A DNA stretch of 64,000 nucleotides from Steromphala cineraria. Its lineage: Eukaryota; Mollusca; Gastropoda; Trochida; Trochidae. This document shows positions 1 to 12,948 of this stretch, in pieces. The stretch lies in assembly GCA_916613615.1 (NCBI GenBank), contig OU744736.1, positions 14,519,724 through 14,583,723 of the forward strand, in the 5' to 3' direction. A program made the translations under genes and the position numbers. Every line of letters begins with the position of its first letter. Position 1 is the first letter of the stretch. The notes beneath the pieces are model-generated. The model ran no database searches. It was not told where the DNA came from and saw nothing but the letters and a program-made list of their open reading frames with translations.

Positions 1-1344
1 GTGTTTATGTTAAAAGCATTTTAAATAATTTAAAGAATCAATATGTTCATTGACTGCTTGATAGTGAATGATTAGTAGAATTTCCAGAATTCCATTAAGC
101 CATATACACCATTTGTTTGTATTATTCAAATATGTATGATTGAAAGTGAGAAATTAGCTAAATATTTGTAATATTGAAAGTTATTGTCTCCGTTTTGCAT
201 GGCAAATATTTATGCGTGCCATTCATGAATTCCGTTGAGACATACACTGAGTATACTTATAATTTAAATTGTTGGTGATTAATCATAAAAATGTGACCTT
301 GTGATACATTTTAATTATTTTTATTATCGCGTTCATCAATGTTTTCTTTGTTGTCTTAAAACTAATATTTTCAGCAAAGATAACGGACCATTACCTGTTT
401 CTAGAGCATTATTTTCCGGCTCTTGAACAGGAAACATCCTCGGTTCGTTCCGCTTTCTCTTTCGACGAGGAATCAATCTTGTTGCTGAAAACAATAATAA
501 TTAATTGAAGCGTCGTATATGATACCCACAAGTTTCCCAAATTATTTTTCAGTCCAGTTTCAACCCTATATTTATTATGTTCATTGCTGATTTTATCGAT
601 ATATGCATTGCTGAAGATTGACATGTTTGTATAAATGTGGTACGGCATTAGAAATCATCGAAGACTACATATGTACACTGAATATGTCATTGACCCTAAC
701 CCGTTTACAATTCTTGTACAATGAAAATATTAAGAAAAACAAGATTATCTGGGAAAAAATATGTAAATTGTTTCGAGCATTACCTAAATTCCTTGCTCCT
801 CTCGCAAATCGCCTCCAAAAGGAAGCTGCAGTAAAAAGGTAGAAACAAATTCATTTCTTAAAAGACAAGTAACTTCTTGTATAAAACCTTGTCTTATTCT
901 TTTCTCTTTTTTAAAAACAATTTTTTAAATATAACTCGGACCAAATTGAATTCTTCTTTTACCACAATGAAATTGATTAATTTTTACAGACAGTGAAGTA
1001 GCGATCGTCCAATTACACAAGCAATTGTCAGTGTGCATTTGGTGCGCTTAATAAAATATTATTCGATAGAATTGATAAGTTTGATATATATCATGATATA
1101 GGTATAAACAAACATTTTAAATTACATAATTATACACAATAAATTTCTTAAAATTCTGGGACGATGGCATTTTTTCTGAATAAAGTGTCTGTCCGAATCT
1201 TTACTCTTTCAAGCTTAGTCCATATGTCATTCTACCAAAGCGTAGTAGATCAAATGAAATAAAATTTGTCCTATCCAAGATTGAACTTTTAACTCAACTG
1301 ATAAATAGTAGGTAAAGGACAGTTTATTTAACTCATAAATTCCG
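1..1344. other. Downstream flank of the repeat-protein gene, no gene seen
   Basis: AT-rich sequence without a credible coding exon. The short open frames here have no family resemblance. It contains the likely 3' UTR of the minus-strand gene that stops at 1345. Confidence 0.5.
1323..1328 (-). terminator. Candidate polyadenylation signal AATAAA
   Basis: The plus strand reads TTTATT here, which is AATAAA on the minus strand, 17 bases beyond the TAG stop at 1347-1345. If used, the 3' UTR would be very short. Other copies lie further downstream near 567 and 319, so the choice is not settled by sequence. Confidence 0.35.
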
Positions 1345-4300
1345 CTACTCAGTTTCTAATTCGAAAATGTTTTTCTCACCTCTCTCAGGTCCGTTGCCAG
1401 GCGCCGGTGGACTGCCCGCCTCAACGCATCTCACATAGCCCGGGGGAAGGACTTCCGCTTCCGGTGTACTCAGGTCGGGTCCAGGTTCGGGATCACGTGG
1501 TATGGTTTGTATATCTTCTTCATCACATATATCCCTTGCTTCCCAGGGATCAGGGGGTCCTAGTTGTAGAATTAGTTGCAAAATGTCCTTTGCTTCAAAA
1601 GAACCAAGCTGTATTTGTGGTACATCTGCTACATCAGAGTTGTCCTTTGTCTCTTCGAGATCAGGAGGTTGCGGACATGCTTCAACAGCCGGTTCCTCTG
1701 ATAAGTCCCAGGCTTCCTCGAGATGAGCAGGTATAGGGTGTATTTCTGCTACACAGACTATCTTATTTGGTATGTCTCTGGATCCCTCTGGAGAAGACGA
1801 TCTCATTTGTAAATTCGCTTCATCAGAATTGTTCTTTGTATCTTCGGGATCAATCGATTGTGAAACAGCTTCAAAAGTCTGTTCATTTGATAAGTCACAG
1901 GCTTCTTCGAGATGAGAAGGTATTGGATGTATTTCTGCGACACAAACTATTTTATTTGATGTGTCTTTGGATCTACCTGGAGAACACGATCTCGGTTGTA
2001 CATCTTCACAAACATGTTCATATTGTTCATCTCTGGCATCGTCGAAATAAGAAGGTATAGGAAGCATTTCATCCTCACAAAATATTCCATTTGGTCTCTC
2101 TCTGGCTCCTCTTTGAGAAGACGACTTAACATGCATATTTGCTTCACAAGGCGGTTCTTCTATAAAGTCCTTTGCTTCTCTAGGATCTCTAGGTATAAGT
2201 TGAAGATCTGCTTCGTTAGCAAGTTCCTCTGATATATCACTGCTGAGCTTGTCTGCTACATAAGTAAGTGCATCTGATATCTCTATGCCTTCTTCAGTAG
2301 TTGAATTTCTAAGTTGCAGATTTGCTTCACAAGCCAGTTCTACTGAAATGTCATTGGTTTCTTGAATAAAAGATGGATTGATTTCTTCTACACAAACCAG
2401 TTTATCAGGTATGTCTCTCGCTTCACCGGGATCAGGCACTGGGAGTTGAGGAGCTGCTTCATAAGCTAGTCTATCTGGTATGTCTCTCGCTTCACCGGGA
2501 TCAGGCACTGGGAGTTGAGGAGCTGCTTCATAAGCTAGTCTATCTGGTGTGTCTCTCGCTTCACTGGGATCAGGCACTGGGAGTTGAGGAGCTGCTTCAT
2601 AAGCTAGTCTATCTGGTGTGTCTCTCGCTTCACCGGGATCAGGCACTGGGAGTTGAGGAGCTGCTTCATAAGCTAGTCTATCTGGTGTGTCTCTCGCTTC
2701 ACCGGGATCAGGCACTGGGAGTTGAGGAGCTGCTTCATAAGCTAGTCTATCTGGTGTGTCTCTCGCTTCAGTGGGATCAGGCACTGGGAGTTGAGGAGCT
2801 GCTTCATAAGCTAGTCTATCAGGTATGTCTCTCGCATCACCGGGATCAGGCACTGGGAGTTGAGGAGCTGCTTCATAAGCTAGTCTATCTGGGGTGCCAC
2901 TCTCGTTTCCAGGATAAGGTGGTCTATCTTGGGGATTGGCTGCACGAACCAATTTAACTGATTTGTCACTGCCGGATACAGAAAGTCTGACATGGTCTGC
3001 TTCAGTTGCCAGTTCACGAGGATTTTCTTTATCTCCTCCAGGGGAAGAAGGTCTTAGTTGTACATCTGCTTCATGCATAAGTTCCTCTGGTGTGTCTGTG
3101 TCCTTCCCAGGATCAGGTGGTCTGGGTTGTAGATCAGCTTCACCAGTCAGTTCCTCTGGTGTGTAATTGCATTTCCAAGGACTAGGCTGTCTGAGTTCTT
3201 CACAAGCCAGATCTGTTGAGTACATGAGTTCTTCTCTTGTGTCTCTATCATCACCGAGATCAGACCAAACTTCACTTTCAAAGAATATATCTGTGGGTGA
3301 GCCTTTGCGCTTCAGTTGGTTTGGTGTGTTCTTTTCAATATGTTTGCATGCTTCTTCCTGATTCTTGGAAGATGATTCCTCAATGTTTGGGGATACTTCA
3401 TGTATTGATATTGGTGTCTGCCAAAGCTTTGGTGATGATCCCTCATGCATGATTGTGTTCGACCAATGCTTTAAAGGAGAAGCCCTATTAAGAAGTGGAT
3501 TTTGCCACTTTGGGCATGATTCCTCATGCAAAGAGTTGTCTTGCCAATAGTTCAATGATGAAGCCTCATCAATTGATTCATATGGATAAAGCTTTGGCGC
3601 ATCAGGTATGGAATTGTTTGACCGACGATTTGTCAGATATGATTGATTCTGGGATGGTTCTGACTGACACAAAGATGGGTTTGACTGACGATTTGATGAA
3701 TTTCTAGCAGGCTGTAAGACAATGAAGCTTGGTCTCCTTTCAATATGATAAGATGATTTTGTTTGAATATCTGCAGCTCTGCCTCCTTCAGTTTCTTTGC
3801 TAGATACACAAGCATCCCTGAAGGTCCGTCTCCTCTCAGTGCGATAGGATGCGTCAGGTTCACTACAGAACTGTGAACGTTGACTGCTCCATGAATACAG
3901 AGGGATATCGTCTGATGTGGTTGGATCACTTTCTAGAAGCTCATTATTGCTAGAAGGTTCATCTTCATTACTAGGTACACCAACATTCATGAAGGTCCGT
4001 CTTCTTTCAATATGAGACGATGGTTCAGGTGAACTACAGAACTGTGTACGTTGACTGCTCAATGAATACAGAGGGATATCGTCTGATGTGGTTGGATCAA
4101 TTTCTAGAAGCTCATTATTTCTAGAAGGTTCATCTTCATTACTAGGTACACCAACATCCCTGAAGGTCCGTCTCCTCTCAGTGCGATAGGATGCGTCAGG
4201 TGAACTACAGAACTGTGTACGTTGACTGCTCCATGAATACAGAGGGATATCGTCTGATGTGGTTGGATCACTTGCTTGGATATCATGAGCTCTAGACGGT

Positions 4301-7300
4301 ACATCTTCATTACCAGGTACACCAACATTCTTAAAAGTCTGTCTCCTTCTGGTGCGAAAGGATGTTTCAGTTTCTGCATTGCTAGGTACACCGACATCCC
4401 TGAAGGTCCGTCTCCTCCCAGTGTGATAGGATGCGTCAGGTTCACTACAGAACTGAGTACGTTGACTGCTCCATGAATACAGAGGGATATCGTCTGATGT
4501 GGTTGGATCACTTTCTAGAAGTTCATCATTTCTAGAATGTTCATCTTCATTGTAAGGTTCACCAACATGCATGAAGGTCCGTCTTCTTTCAATATGAGAC
4601 GATGTTTCAGGTGAACTACAGAACTGTGTACGTTGACTGCTCCATGAATACAGAGGGATATCGTCTGATGTTGGGTTCTCATCCTCTCCAGAAGATTCAT
4701 CTTCATTGCTAGATGTATCAACATGCTTGATGGTCTGTTTCCTTCCAGTACGGTAGGCAGTTTCTGCTTCACTAGATAAATAGACAAGTTCTCCTCCCCA
4801 CAAATACAAGTCTAGATCCTCTCCTGCAGATGCATCATTACAAGCTTGTATGTCCTCTGCTCTTGATCCAACATTTTCATTGCAAGATAGACTGAAATCA
4901 TTAAGAGCTTGTCTCCTTCTCGTGCGAGAGGGTGTTTCTGTCATATCTTCATCATTGTCACTTTCACTTTCAGAGGAAGATGTGTGGTACTTGGTATCAA
5001 TCACAATATTGTCGTGACAAAATAAGGCACGGCGTATGATTTTCAAGTTTGAGTCATAAAGAGAGCTTGAATCTTTACCTTTCTTCATGCATGATGACAA
5101 TTTTTCTTCGACTAAAGGAACTTCATAAATTCTGCCTTGATTGGCAGTTTCGTCACTTGATGAATACTTTATTTCCTTCACTTGACTTTGAGCACTAAAT
5201 GTGATACAACGGTTGGTTTTCAAGCCTGTATCTGACATACTTGGTAGATCTTCATCACTACTTAATAGTTCTTCATCGGTGCTGGGGTACTCATCATTGG
5301 ACTTTTGAATATAGTTCTCAATGGTTTGTACAAATTCCCCTTTGCACGTCGATGTATCACCGTCCAGGAGTTCAATTATATCACTTATGGATTGACCACT
5401 ATCAGAAGATGCCTTGTCTTTTTCAACAGGAAGTTTTGGTAATATTTTATGATATTCAAGAACGACATCACCAGGACTAGTGAGTTTGGTAGTGTCACCA
5501 CCAGTTGTAGGCACTACTGGTCCTTCTTCGTCCACTGCAGTTTCTTTGTTAGGTCCATATTCTGAAAAACCTTTGTTGGCGATAACAACCTTCTCTTCAG
5601 TTGAGCTAGGCTGAGATGAATGTTCCTCTTTTGAGCTTCTGTCTCCAGGAAGCTCTACCTTCTCCACAGACATTACATCAGCTGACAAATCTGCTTTCTC
5701 AACCGAGATATCCTCTGTAAGATCAGCAATCTCCCTGATTGTGTGAACTGTGATCTTCTCCTTCTCTTTGTATCTATCCTCAGACGATACTTCCTTGGGT
5801 GCAACTTCAGCTGGTTCTTCTTTGGATGCAACCTCTGCTGGTTCTTTCTTGGTAGTAACCTCAGCTGGTTCATCCTTGGTATTAACCTCAGCTGGTTCTT
5901 CGTTGGATCCAACCTCTGCTTGTACTTTCTTGGTAGTAACCTCACCTGGTTCATCCTTGGTATTAATCTCAGCTGGTTCTTCCTTGGTAGTAACTTCAGC
6001 TGGTTCTTCCTTGGTATTAACCTCAGCTGGTTCTTCCTTGGGTGCAACCTCAGCTGGTTCTTCCTTGGATGCAACATCAGCTGGTTCTTCCTTAGATGCA
6101 ACCTCTGCTGGTTCTTCCTTGGATGCAACTTCAGCTGGTTCTTCCTTGAATGCAACCTCAGCTGGTTCTTCCTTAGATGCAACCTCAGCTGATTCTTCCG
6201 TGGATGCAACCTCAGCTGGTCCCTCTTCGGTAGTAACCACAGCTGGTTCGTCCTTAGATGCAACCACAGCTGGCTCTTTCTTGGATGCAACCTCAGCTGG
6301 TTCTTTCTTGGATGCAACATCAGCTGGTTCTTCCTTGAATGCAACCTCAGCTGGTTCTTCCTTAGATGCAACCTCAGCTGGTTCTTCCTTCGATGCAACC
6401 TCAGCTGGTTCTTCCTTAGATGCAACCACAGCTGGCTCTTTCTTGGATGCAACCTCAGCTGGTTCTTCCTTGGATGCAACCTCAGCTGGTTCTTCCTTGG
6501 ATGCAACATCAGCTGGTTCTTCCTTGAATGCAACTTCAGCTGGTCCCTCTTCGGTAGAAACCTCAGCTGGTTCTTCCTTCGATGCAACCTCAGCTGTTAC
6601 GTCCTTAGATGCAACCCCAGCTGGCACTTCCTTGGATGCAACCTCAGCTGGTTCTTCCTTGGATGCAACCTCAGCTGGTTCTTCCTTGAAGGCAACCTCA
6701 ACTGATTCTTCCTTGAAGGCAACCTCAACTGATTCTTCCTTAGATGCAACCTCTGCTGGTTCTTCCTTGGATGCAACTTCAGCTGGTTCTTCCTTGAATG
6801 CAACCTCAGCTGGTTCTTCCTTAGATGCAACCTCAGCTGGTTCTTCCTTGGATGCAACCTCAGCTGGTTCTTCCTTGGTAGTAACCTCAGCTGTTACGTC
6901 CTTAGATGCAACCTCAGCTGGTTCTTCCTTGGATGCAACCTCAGCTGTTACGTCCTTAGATGCAACCACAGCTGGCTCTTTCTTGGATGCAACCTCAGCT
7001 GGTTCTTCCTTGGATGCAACATCAGCTGGTTCTTCCTTGAATGCAACTTCAGCTGGTCCCTCTTCGGTAGAAACCTCAGCTGGTTCTTCCTTCGATGCAA
7101 CCTCAGCTGTTACGTCCTTAGATGCAACCCCAGCTGGCTCTTCCTTGGATGCAACCTCAGCTGGTTCTTCCTTGGATGCAACCTCTGCTGGTTCTTCCTT
7201 GAAGGCAACCTCAACTGATTCTTCCTTGGATGCAACATCAGCTGGTTCTTCCTTGAATGCAACTTCAGCTGGTCCCTCTTCAGTAGAAACCTCAGCTGGT

Positions 7301-9431
7301 TCTTCCTTCGATGCAACCTCAGCTGTAACGTCCTTAGATGCAACCCCAGCTGGCTCTTCCTTGGATGCAACCTCAGCTGGTTCTTCCTTGGATGCAACCT
7401 CAGCTGGTTCTTCCTTGGAAGTAACCTCAGCTGGTTCGTCCTTAGATGCAACCTCAGCTGGTTCTTCCTTAGATGCAACATCAGCTGGTTCTTCCTTAGA
7501 TGCAACCTCAGCTGGTTCTTCCTTGGTAGTAAACTCAGCTGGTTCGTCCTTGGAGGCAACCTCAGCTTGTTCGTCCTTGGAGGCAACCTCAACTGATTCC
7601 TCCTTGGATGCAACATCAGCTGGTTCTTCCTTGAATGCAACTTCAGCTGGTCCCTCTTCGGTAGTAACCTCAGCTGGTTTTTCCTTCGTTGCAACCTCAG
7701 CTGGTTCTTCCTTAGATGCAACATCAGCTGGTTCTTCCTTAGATGCAACATCAGCTGGTTCTTCCTTAGATGCAACATCAGCTGGTTCGTCCTTAGATGC
7801 AACCACAGCTGGCTCTTCCTTGGATGCAACCTCAGCTGGTTCTTCTTTGGGTGCAACCTCAGCTGGTTCTTCCATGGATGCAACTTCAGCTGGTTCTTCA
7901 TTGGATGCAACTTCAGCTGGTTCTTCCTTGGATGCAACCTCAGCTGGTTCTTCCTTGTATGCAACCTCAGCTGTTTTTTCCTTGGTAATAACCTCAGCTG
8001 GTTCTTCCTTTGATGCAACATCAGCTGGTTCTTCCGTGGATGCAACCTCAGCTGGTTCGTCCTTGGATGCAACATCAGCTGGCTCTTCCTTGGTAGTAAC
8101 CTCAACTGGTTCTTCCTTGGATGCAACCTCAGCTGGTTCTTCCTTGGTAGTAACCTCAGCTGGTTCTTCCTTGGACGCAACATCAGCTGGTTCTTCCTGG
8201 GATGCATCATCAGCTGGTTCTTCCTTGGATGCAACCTCAGCTGGTTCTTCCTTGGTATTAACCTCAGCCGGTTCTTCCTTGGATGCAACATCAGCTGGTT
8301 CTTCCTTGGATGCAACTTCAGCTGGTTCTTCCTTGGTTGTAACTTCAGCTGGTTCTTCCTTGGTATTAACCTCAGCTGGTTCTTCCTTGGATGCAACTTC
8401 AGCTGGTTCTTCATTGGATGCAACTTCAGCTGGTTCTTCCTTGGATGCAACCTCAGCTGGTTCTTCCTTGTATGCAACCTCAGCTGGTTCTTCCTTGGAT
8501 GCAACCTCAGCTGGTTCTTCCTTGTATGCAACTTCAGCTGGTTCTTCCTTGGATGCAACCTCAGCTGGGTTTTCCTTGGTAATAACCTCAGCTGGTTCTT
8601 CCTTTGATGCAACATCAGCTGGTTCTTCCTTGGATGCAACCTCAGCTGTTACGTCCTTAGATGCAACCTCAGCTGGCTCTTCCTTGGATGCAACCTCAGC
8701 TGGTTCTTCCTTGGATGCAACCTCAGCTGGCTCTTCCTTGGATGCAACTTCAGCTGGTTCTTCCTTTACTCTATCATCAACTGGTACTTCCTTGGATCTC
8801 TTCGCAGATAGTACCTCCTTCGATCTAGCCTCGGCCCTTTGCCGCCTTCTAGTCCTCCTCTGACGCCGGGAAAATACCCGGATAGCTGCACATGAAATAT
8901 AGGTTACGAGAGAATAAGTTGTTAAGTATTGATGTCTTTACAACACTACACAAAAGGAGTTTAAGAAACAGAATCAAAATGTTATTGTTAGACCGAGTTC
9001 CATCTTTAGTAGCATAAATACAACTGATCTCTTTGATTATCTTTAAAAATATTGTTCTTATCTTGTTTTTAAATTTGAATTAAAAGGCAGATGCGTGTGA
9101 AAATGCATTTTCAGAAACCATGATAAATATTCATCCGTTTATTACGAAAATGATGGCGAGGCTAATTTGACGTTGCAACCTCAACAAATTCTGTCTTTAT
9201 TCAATTCAACATTAATAAATTAAGGTTTCTGGAGTTATCTTCCTTACCAATACTGCGAGTCCATGAGGTCAGTCGAGTCCAGCTTCCTTTCCTTACTTTC
9301 CCATTGACATGACCCGAGAGGTCAATGGGCGTGGTCAAGGCGGCCTCTCCCTGAGAACCCGGGTCAACGGGTCCTTGGTGTGGAGGGCAATCTGCCATTT
9401 CCTGTTTTAGAAGTTCAAGGTCATTAAACAT
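1345..9431 (-). CDS. Giant low-complexity tandem-repeat protein, two exons, function unknown
   Basis: Model: exon 1 is 9431-9248, intron 9247-8886, exon 2 8885-1345. The ATG at 9431 has an in-frame TGA just upstream. The donor is G|GTAAGG and the acceptor TTTCATGTGCAG. Both sides are phase 1, and the joined frame is open for 2574 residues. Residues 1-62 are non-repetitive. Residues 63-105 are very basic (RRQRRTRRRQR, nuclear-signal-like). Residues 105-1093 are about 110 copies of a 9-mer (KEEPAEVAS type). An acidic Ser-rich stretch follows, then about five copies of a 57-residue unit (core SDDIPLYSWSSQRTQFC) at about 1427-1760. Next come an Asn/Ser-rich region and seven 23-residue copies (RLAYEAAPQLPVPDP) at about 2059-2220, with decayed relatives continuing to the end. 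No signal peptide, membrane segment or known enzyme motif is visible. It is probably intrinsically disordered. A scaffold, cytoskeletal or nuclear structural role is only a guess. A second ATG, in frame, lies at codon 12. Confidence 0.75.
2405..2900 (-). repeat. 69-bp coding tandem repeat, seven near-identical copies
   Basis: Encodes a 23-residue unit containing RLAYEAAPQLPVPDP and an EARDTPD linker. The copies differ at only a few codons (GEAR, TEAR, SEAR, GDAR), which suggests recent homogenisation. Weaker 23-30 residue relatives flank the array on both sides, to about 1500 and about 3250. Confidence 0.92.
3780..4790 (-). repeat. 171-bp coding tandem repeat, about five copies plus one decayed
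   Basis: Encodes a 57-residue unit with core SDDIPLYSWSSQRTQFC followed by an RRRTF basic patch and an acidic NEDEPS segment. One unit is enlarged by an extra RRRQTF half-unit. The copies are diverged but in frame within exon 2 of the large gene. Confidence 0.9.
5790..8770 (-). repeat. 27-bp coding minisatellite, about 110 copies
   Basis: In-frame tandem array encoding a 9-residue unit, consensus KEEPAEVAS. Variants include TTK, NTK, AFK and ASKDVTAEV. Blocks of several units recur as higher-order repeats, for example the STEEGPAEVAFKEEPADV block appears repeatedly. The unit length is a multiple of three, so all insertions and deletions seen keep the frame. Several other frames are open by the same arithmetic. 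Confidence 0.95.
8886..9247 (-). other. Intron of the repeat-protein gene
   Basis: 362 bp, GTAAGG donor and TGTGCAG acceptor, phase 1. There is no coding signal inside. The phase match between two independently open segments is the main support for joining exon 1 to the long exon. Confidence 0.75.
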
Positions 9432-9649
9432 TTTTAGATACGTTCATCTTTACGTATCATATTACAATCTCGTGTTATTGGATTAGGTGAATCCGATCTT
9501 CAAACAATCTATCTTATGTGAAACTGTGTTCATCAATATATTACTATCTTTTCTTATATCATATAGCCTATCACTGGTTAATGTCATCAAGTCAATTTAT
9601 CTATATCTCATGTGTCATTACATTTATATATGTATCATATATGTATATA

Positions 9650-10610
9650 TCGCGTATGATATTGGATTCACTAGATGCGATCAGCAAATCGTTGCTATCT
9701 TGTGATATTAGAATCACTGGATACAGTCATCAATATATCATTATCGCGTGTGATATTAGATTCATTGGCTATAGACATCACAGGGGTTGAAATTAGTCAT
9801 TTTGCCATACTAGCCATTCAGACTAGTGCATTTCTGAAAGTACCAATCAGGGGACATTTCAACTAGTCAAATACATCTACATTCTCATATGCTCTTTGAT
9901 TTTAACTAGCCCTTCAGATGCGAGCTACTAGCCTAGCATCTTTTACACTAGGCATGGTCTATAGCTACAAGACTAGCGCTAATTTCGAACCAATATATAA
10001 CTGCAATGTGTTATATTAGATTCACTGACTACGGTAATCATTAAATAATTGTAATGTGTGATATCAGATTTACTGAATACAGTCATCATTATAAAACTGT
10101 AATATGTGATATCATATTCACTAAATAAGGTGGTAATTATTTAACTGTAATGTGTGATGTCAGATTCACTGAATACGGTCATCATCATATAATTGTAATG
10201 TGTGATATCAGATTCACTGAATTCGGTCATCATTATATAACTGTAATGTGTGATAATAGATTCACTGAATACGGTCATCATCATATAATTGTAATGTGTG
10301 CTATCAGATTCACTGAATACGGTCATCATTATATAACTGTAGTGGGTGATATCAGATTCACTGAATAGGGTCATCAAAATATTACTATTCTGTGTACTAT
10401 AAGATTCACTGAATACGGTCATCAAAATATTACTATTCTGTGTACTATAAGATTCACTGAATACGGTCATCAATATATCTTATTACGAGATATAAGATTC
10501 ACTGAATACGGTCATCAATATATCCTATTACGAGATATTAGATTCACTGAATACAGTCATCGTATTGCTACCTCGAGGGAAGTTAGATATACTAACTACG
10601 GTCATCACCT
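9650..10610. repeat. 48-bp minisatellite, interrupted
   Basis: Tandem units of about 48 bp, each with a conserved core AGATTCACTGAATACGGTCA followed by an AT-rich spacer. About ten units run from 9990 to 10610, and earlier decayed units lie at 9650-9782. The 16-codon period creates spurious open frames on both strands. About 205 bp at 9783-9990 interrupts the array and carries at least seven ACTAG-like motifs, so it may be an insertion. Confidence 0.9.
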
Positions 10611-12417
10611 TTTTCAGAATGAGAAGATGTTAAGACTAAATCAAATGAGAAAGCATCAATGAAGTTTAGAGCGCTGTAGGGAAACTGATCACAATCAGGA
10701 AACACGTTATAAAATAAGTGTGAAAATTTAGAAATTTCTAAACGAAAAGATGTACAAATTAATGCATAGCAAAGAAAAAACTTGTTAACAGTACAGTGCG
10801 TAAGGGTATTCCGAATCACTTGCAAGTACATTTGCAGCTAGAATCCATAGGTTTCAATGGATTTCCTTCATTAATGTATCATTTTAAGGCTTTGACAGTA
10901 TTCTTTTATGATATATATTTTTTTTCTGTTTGGAAATGAACTTGAGCGCCCGATAAAGAGTATACCTATCATTGTGATCATGAAACTGCCACCGGCACTT
11001 CAGAAAAACGTGATTTATTTCGGGCGGACAGTCTCAAATATCAGTAGAAGCAAAATGCAAATTAATGATAATCCACAACAAACATACATGTTATTACTAT
11101 AATTATCAGAGGAAATGATTCTAAAATTAAACTGCTATTTACGAAATAAGCAATGTTCGTGTCGATGTCATTCGGGTAGTTCCGGATCACCTGAATATGG
11201 GGACCATCTCGAAACGACCAACTTGCTAAATTAGTGTCAATTACTTAGGTATTCATACATAAAGGAGGTAAAGAGTTTATTAAACCTTTCGCATTACCAA
11301 AGAAAATATGTTAGCCTTGTTTGTACTTTGATTCGTGATGTATAAACATTATATGCGCAGTTCGCATCAAGTGATAAAACGGTAATCTCAATCTTTGTTG
11401 TTATAGACTGATGTGTTCATAATTGTTTAGCTAGGCATAATCAATCATATTTTTGGCTCATCTGTCACAAATAAGATACGTTTTTAGTTGAAAATACACC
11501 TTGTTACTGAAATGGTATATATACTAACAAAAGCATTATATCAAACAGTGACTTTTAAACGTAAAGATCGAGAACCGCCTATGCAGATACTTTCGTGGAC
11601 TTATCATAAATCTTGTAACTAAATACCATTGTATTCTTGTCTGCCCTGCCCTCTCTGAGTTTAAGGAAAAACATATAGACTATAGAAAATTTTATTGATA
11701 TGATAATAACCCTTCATTTGTTCGACTTAAGTCCTCACATCATAAATGTACCTTTATGAATTTGACTAAATGTATTTTTCATGTGTTTGTATGAATCACT
11801 TCATCATTATGTTACTTGAATTTTTAAATGTTCTGACAATGGCCCTTTAGCCTAAAAAAACATGGATAAGACTTCTTATCGCCCAAAAAACAAAAGCTTC
11901 AATAACCACCAGGCGCTACCATTTTGTCAGCTTACAAATATCAGGAACCTTTTTAAACTAGATTTTTTTTAACTGAGTTGCAGAGATGATATTTTAGATT
12001 AGATTTAGATTTGGATATTTCATTACCTTCAAAACTTGCTGAAAAGGTATGTATTGTGTACAAGACAAAGACACGGAGAAGGTTAATGGTCATAAATACC
12101 TTTACATTTTTACCATGGAACCTTAACTTGGATACCATCATTTAAACTTTTCTTGATATCTTAGCGTCGATCTATATTCACTACATCACAAACTGTTGTG
12201 TAACAAATATGTATAACATTTGAAATATTTTAACGAAAGTGGTGAGATTTTTTTCGTAATTCTCCAAAAAATGAAATTTTAAATGTATAAAAAAAAATTT
12301 TGAACATTTATCAAAAGTTTGAAACTTTAAGCGCATTCATTTGAATTTTTAAGACCCGATTCTCAGACCCATGGCTTTCAAATATCATTGTATGCGCTAT
12401 TAAATAAAAAAAATTTC
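10611..12417. other. Intergenic, nothing recognised
   Basis: AT-rich sequence with no coding exon, RNA gene or clear repeat that I can support. Confidence 0.5.
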
Positions 12418-12880
12418 AATTCAGTATACTCTTGTAAATGGCTTGTATGCCTAAATGAATCTCGAAGTTTTTTTAAGAATTTAGAGCCTAATTAGGATTT
12501 GAAACAACTGCATATGTTGAAATGTTTCAAAGGGACACCAATTAATCCCTATTACCTTTGAAAACAGCTTTATATAATATACAATGAACACGTTTAAGAA
12601 AAAAGTTCATACACCAATAAAACCAAGCCAACATACATTCCTATTAAATGCACTATTAAATACTTTGCAATACATTATACTCTTGTAAATTACTTGTATG
12701 CCTAAATGAAAAGTCAAAGTTTCTTAAATTAGGATTTGATATAACTGCATATATTAAAATGTTTAAAGAAATAAATAAATAAATGCCTTTTATCCATTTA
12801 AATCCCCTTCATATTTCATGCAATGAACACGTTTAAGATAAAAGTAAATACATCAATAAAACCAAGCAAACATACATTGC
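12418..12880. repeat. Two-copy direct repeat, period about 250 bp
   Basis: Two diverged copies (12418-12643 and 12669-12880) share stretches such as TATACTCTTGTAAAT, GTATGCCTAAATGAA and CAATGAACACGTTTAAGA in the same order, and end in a common ACATACATT segment. Confidence 0.8.
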
Positions 12881-12948
12881 GCTGATGGTAAATACTTCAC
12901 AAGCAAAAATACAAATTTATACTAACACAATTCAAATAATATATAGAG

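Noticed and set aside
7110..8639. 509-residue minus-strand frame rich in RKNQLRLHP, and similar frames at 5673-6587 and 6597-6857
   Set aside because: Shifted reading of the same 27-bp array. It does not extend into unique sequence.
5750..8863. 1037-residue plus-strand open frame, Ser/Thr/Ala-rich and mucin-like
   Set aside because: It is the antisense of the 27-bp coding array. The repeat has no stop in that frame, so openness is automatic. The minus-strand frame continues beyond the array and has splice support.
10141..10473. Open frames on both strands in the 48-bp array
   Set aside because: The period of 16 codons without stops makes them inevitable. No start context or splice support.
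9650..10610. CRISPR-like look of the 48-bp repeats
   Set aside because: The spacers are repeats of one another, and the DNA is clearly eukaryotic.
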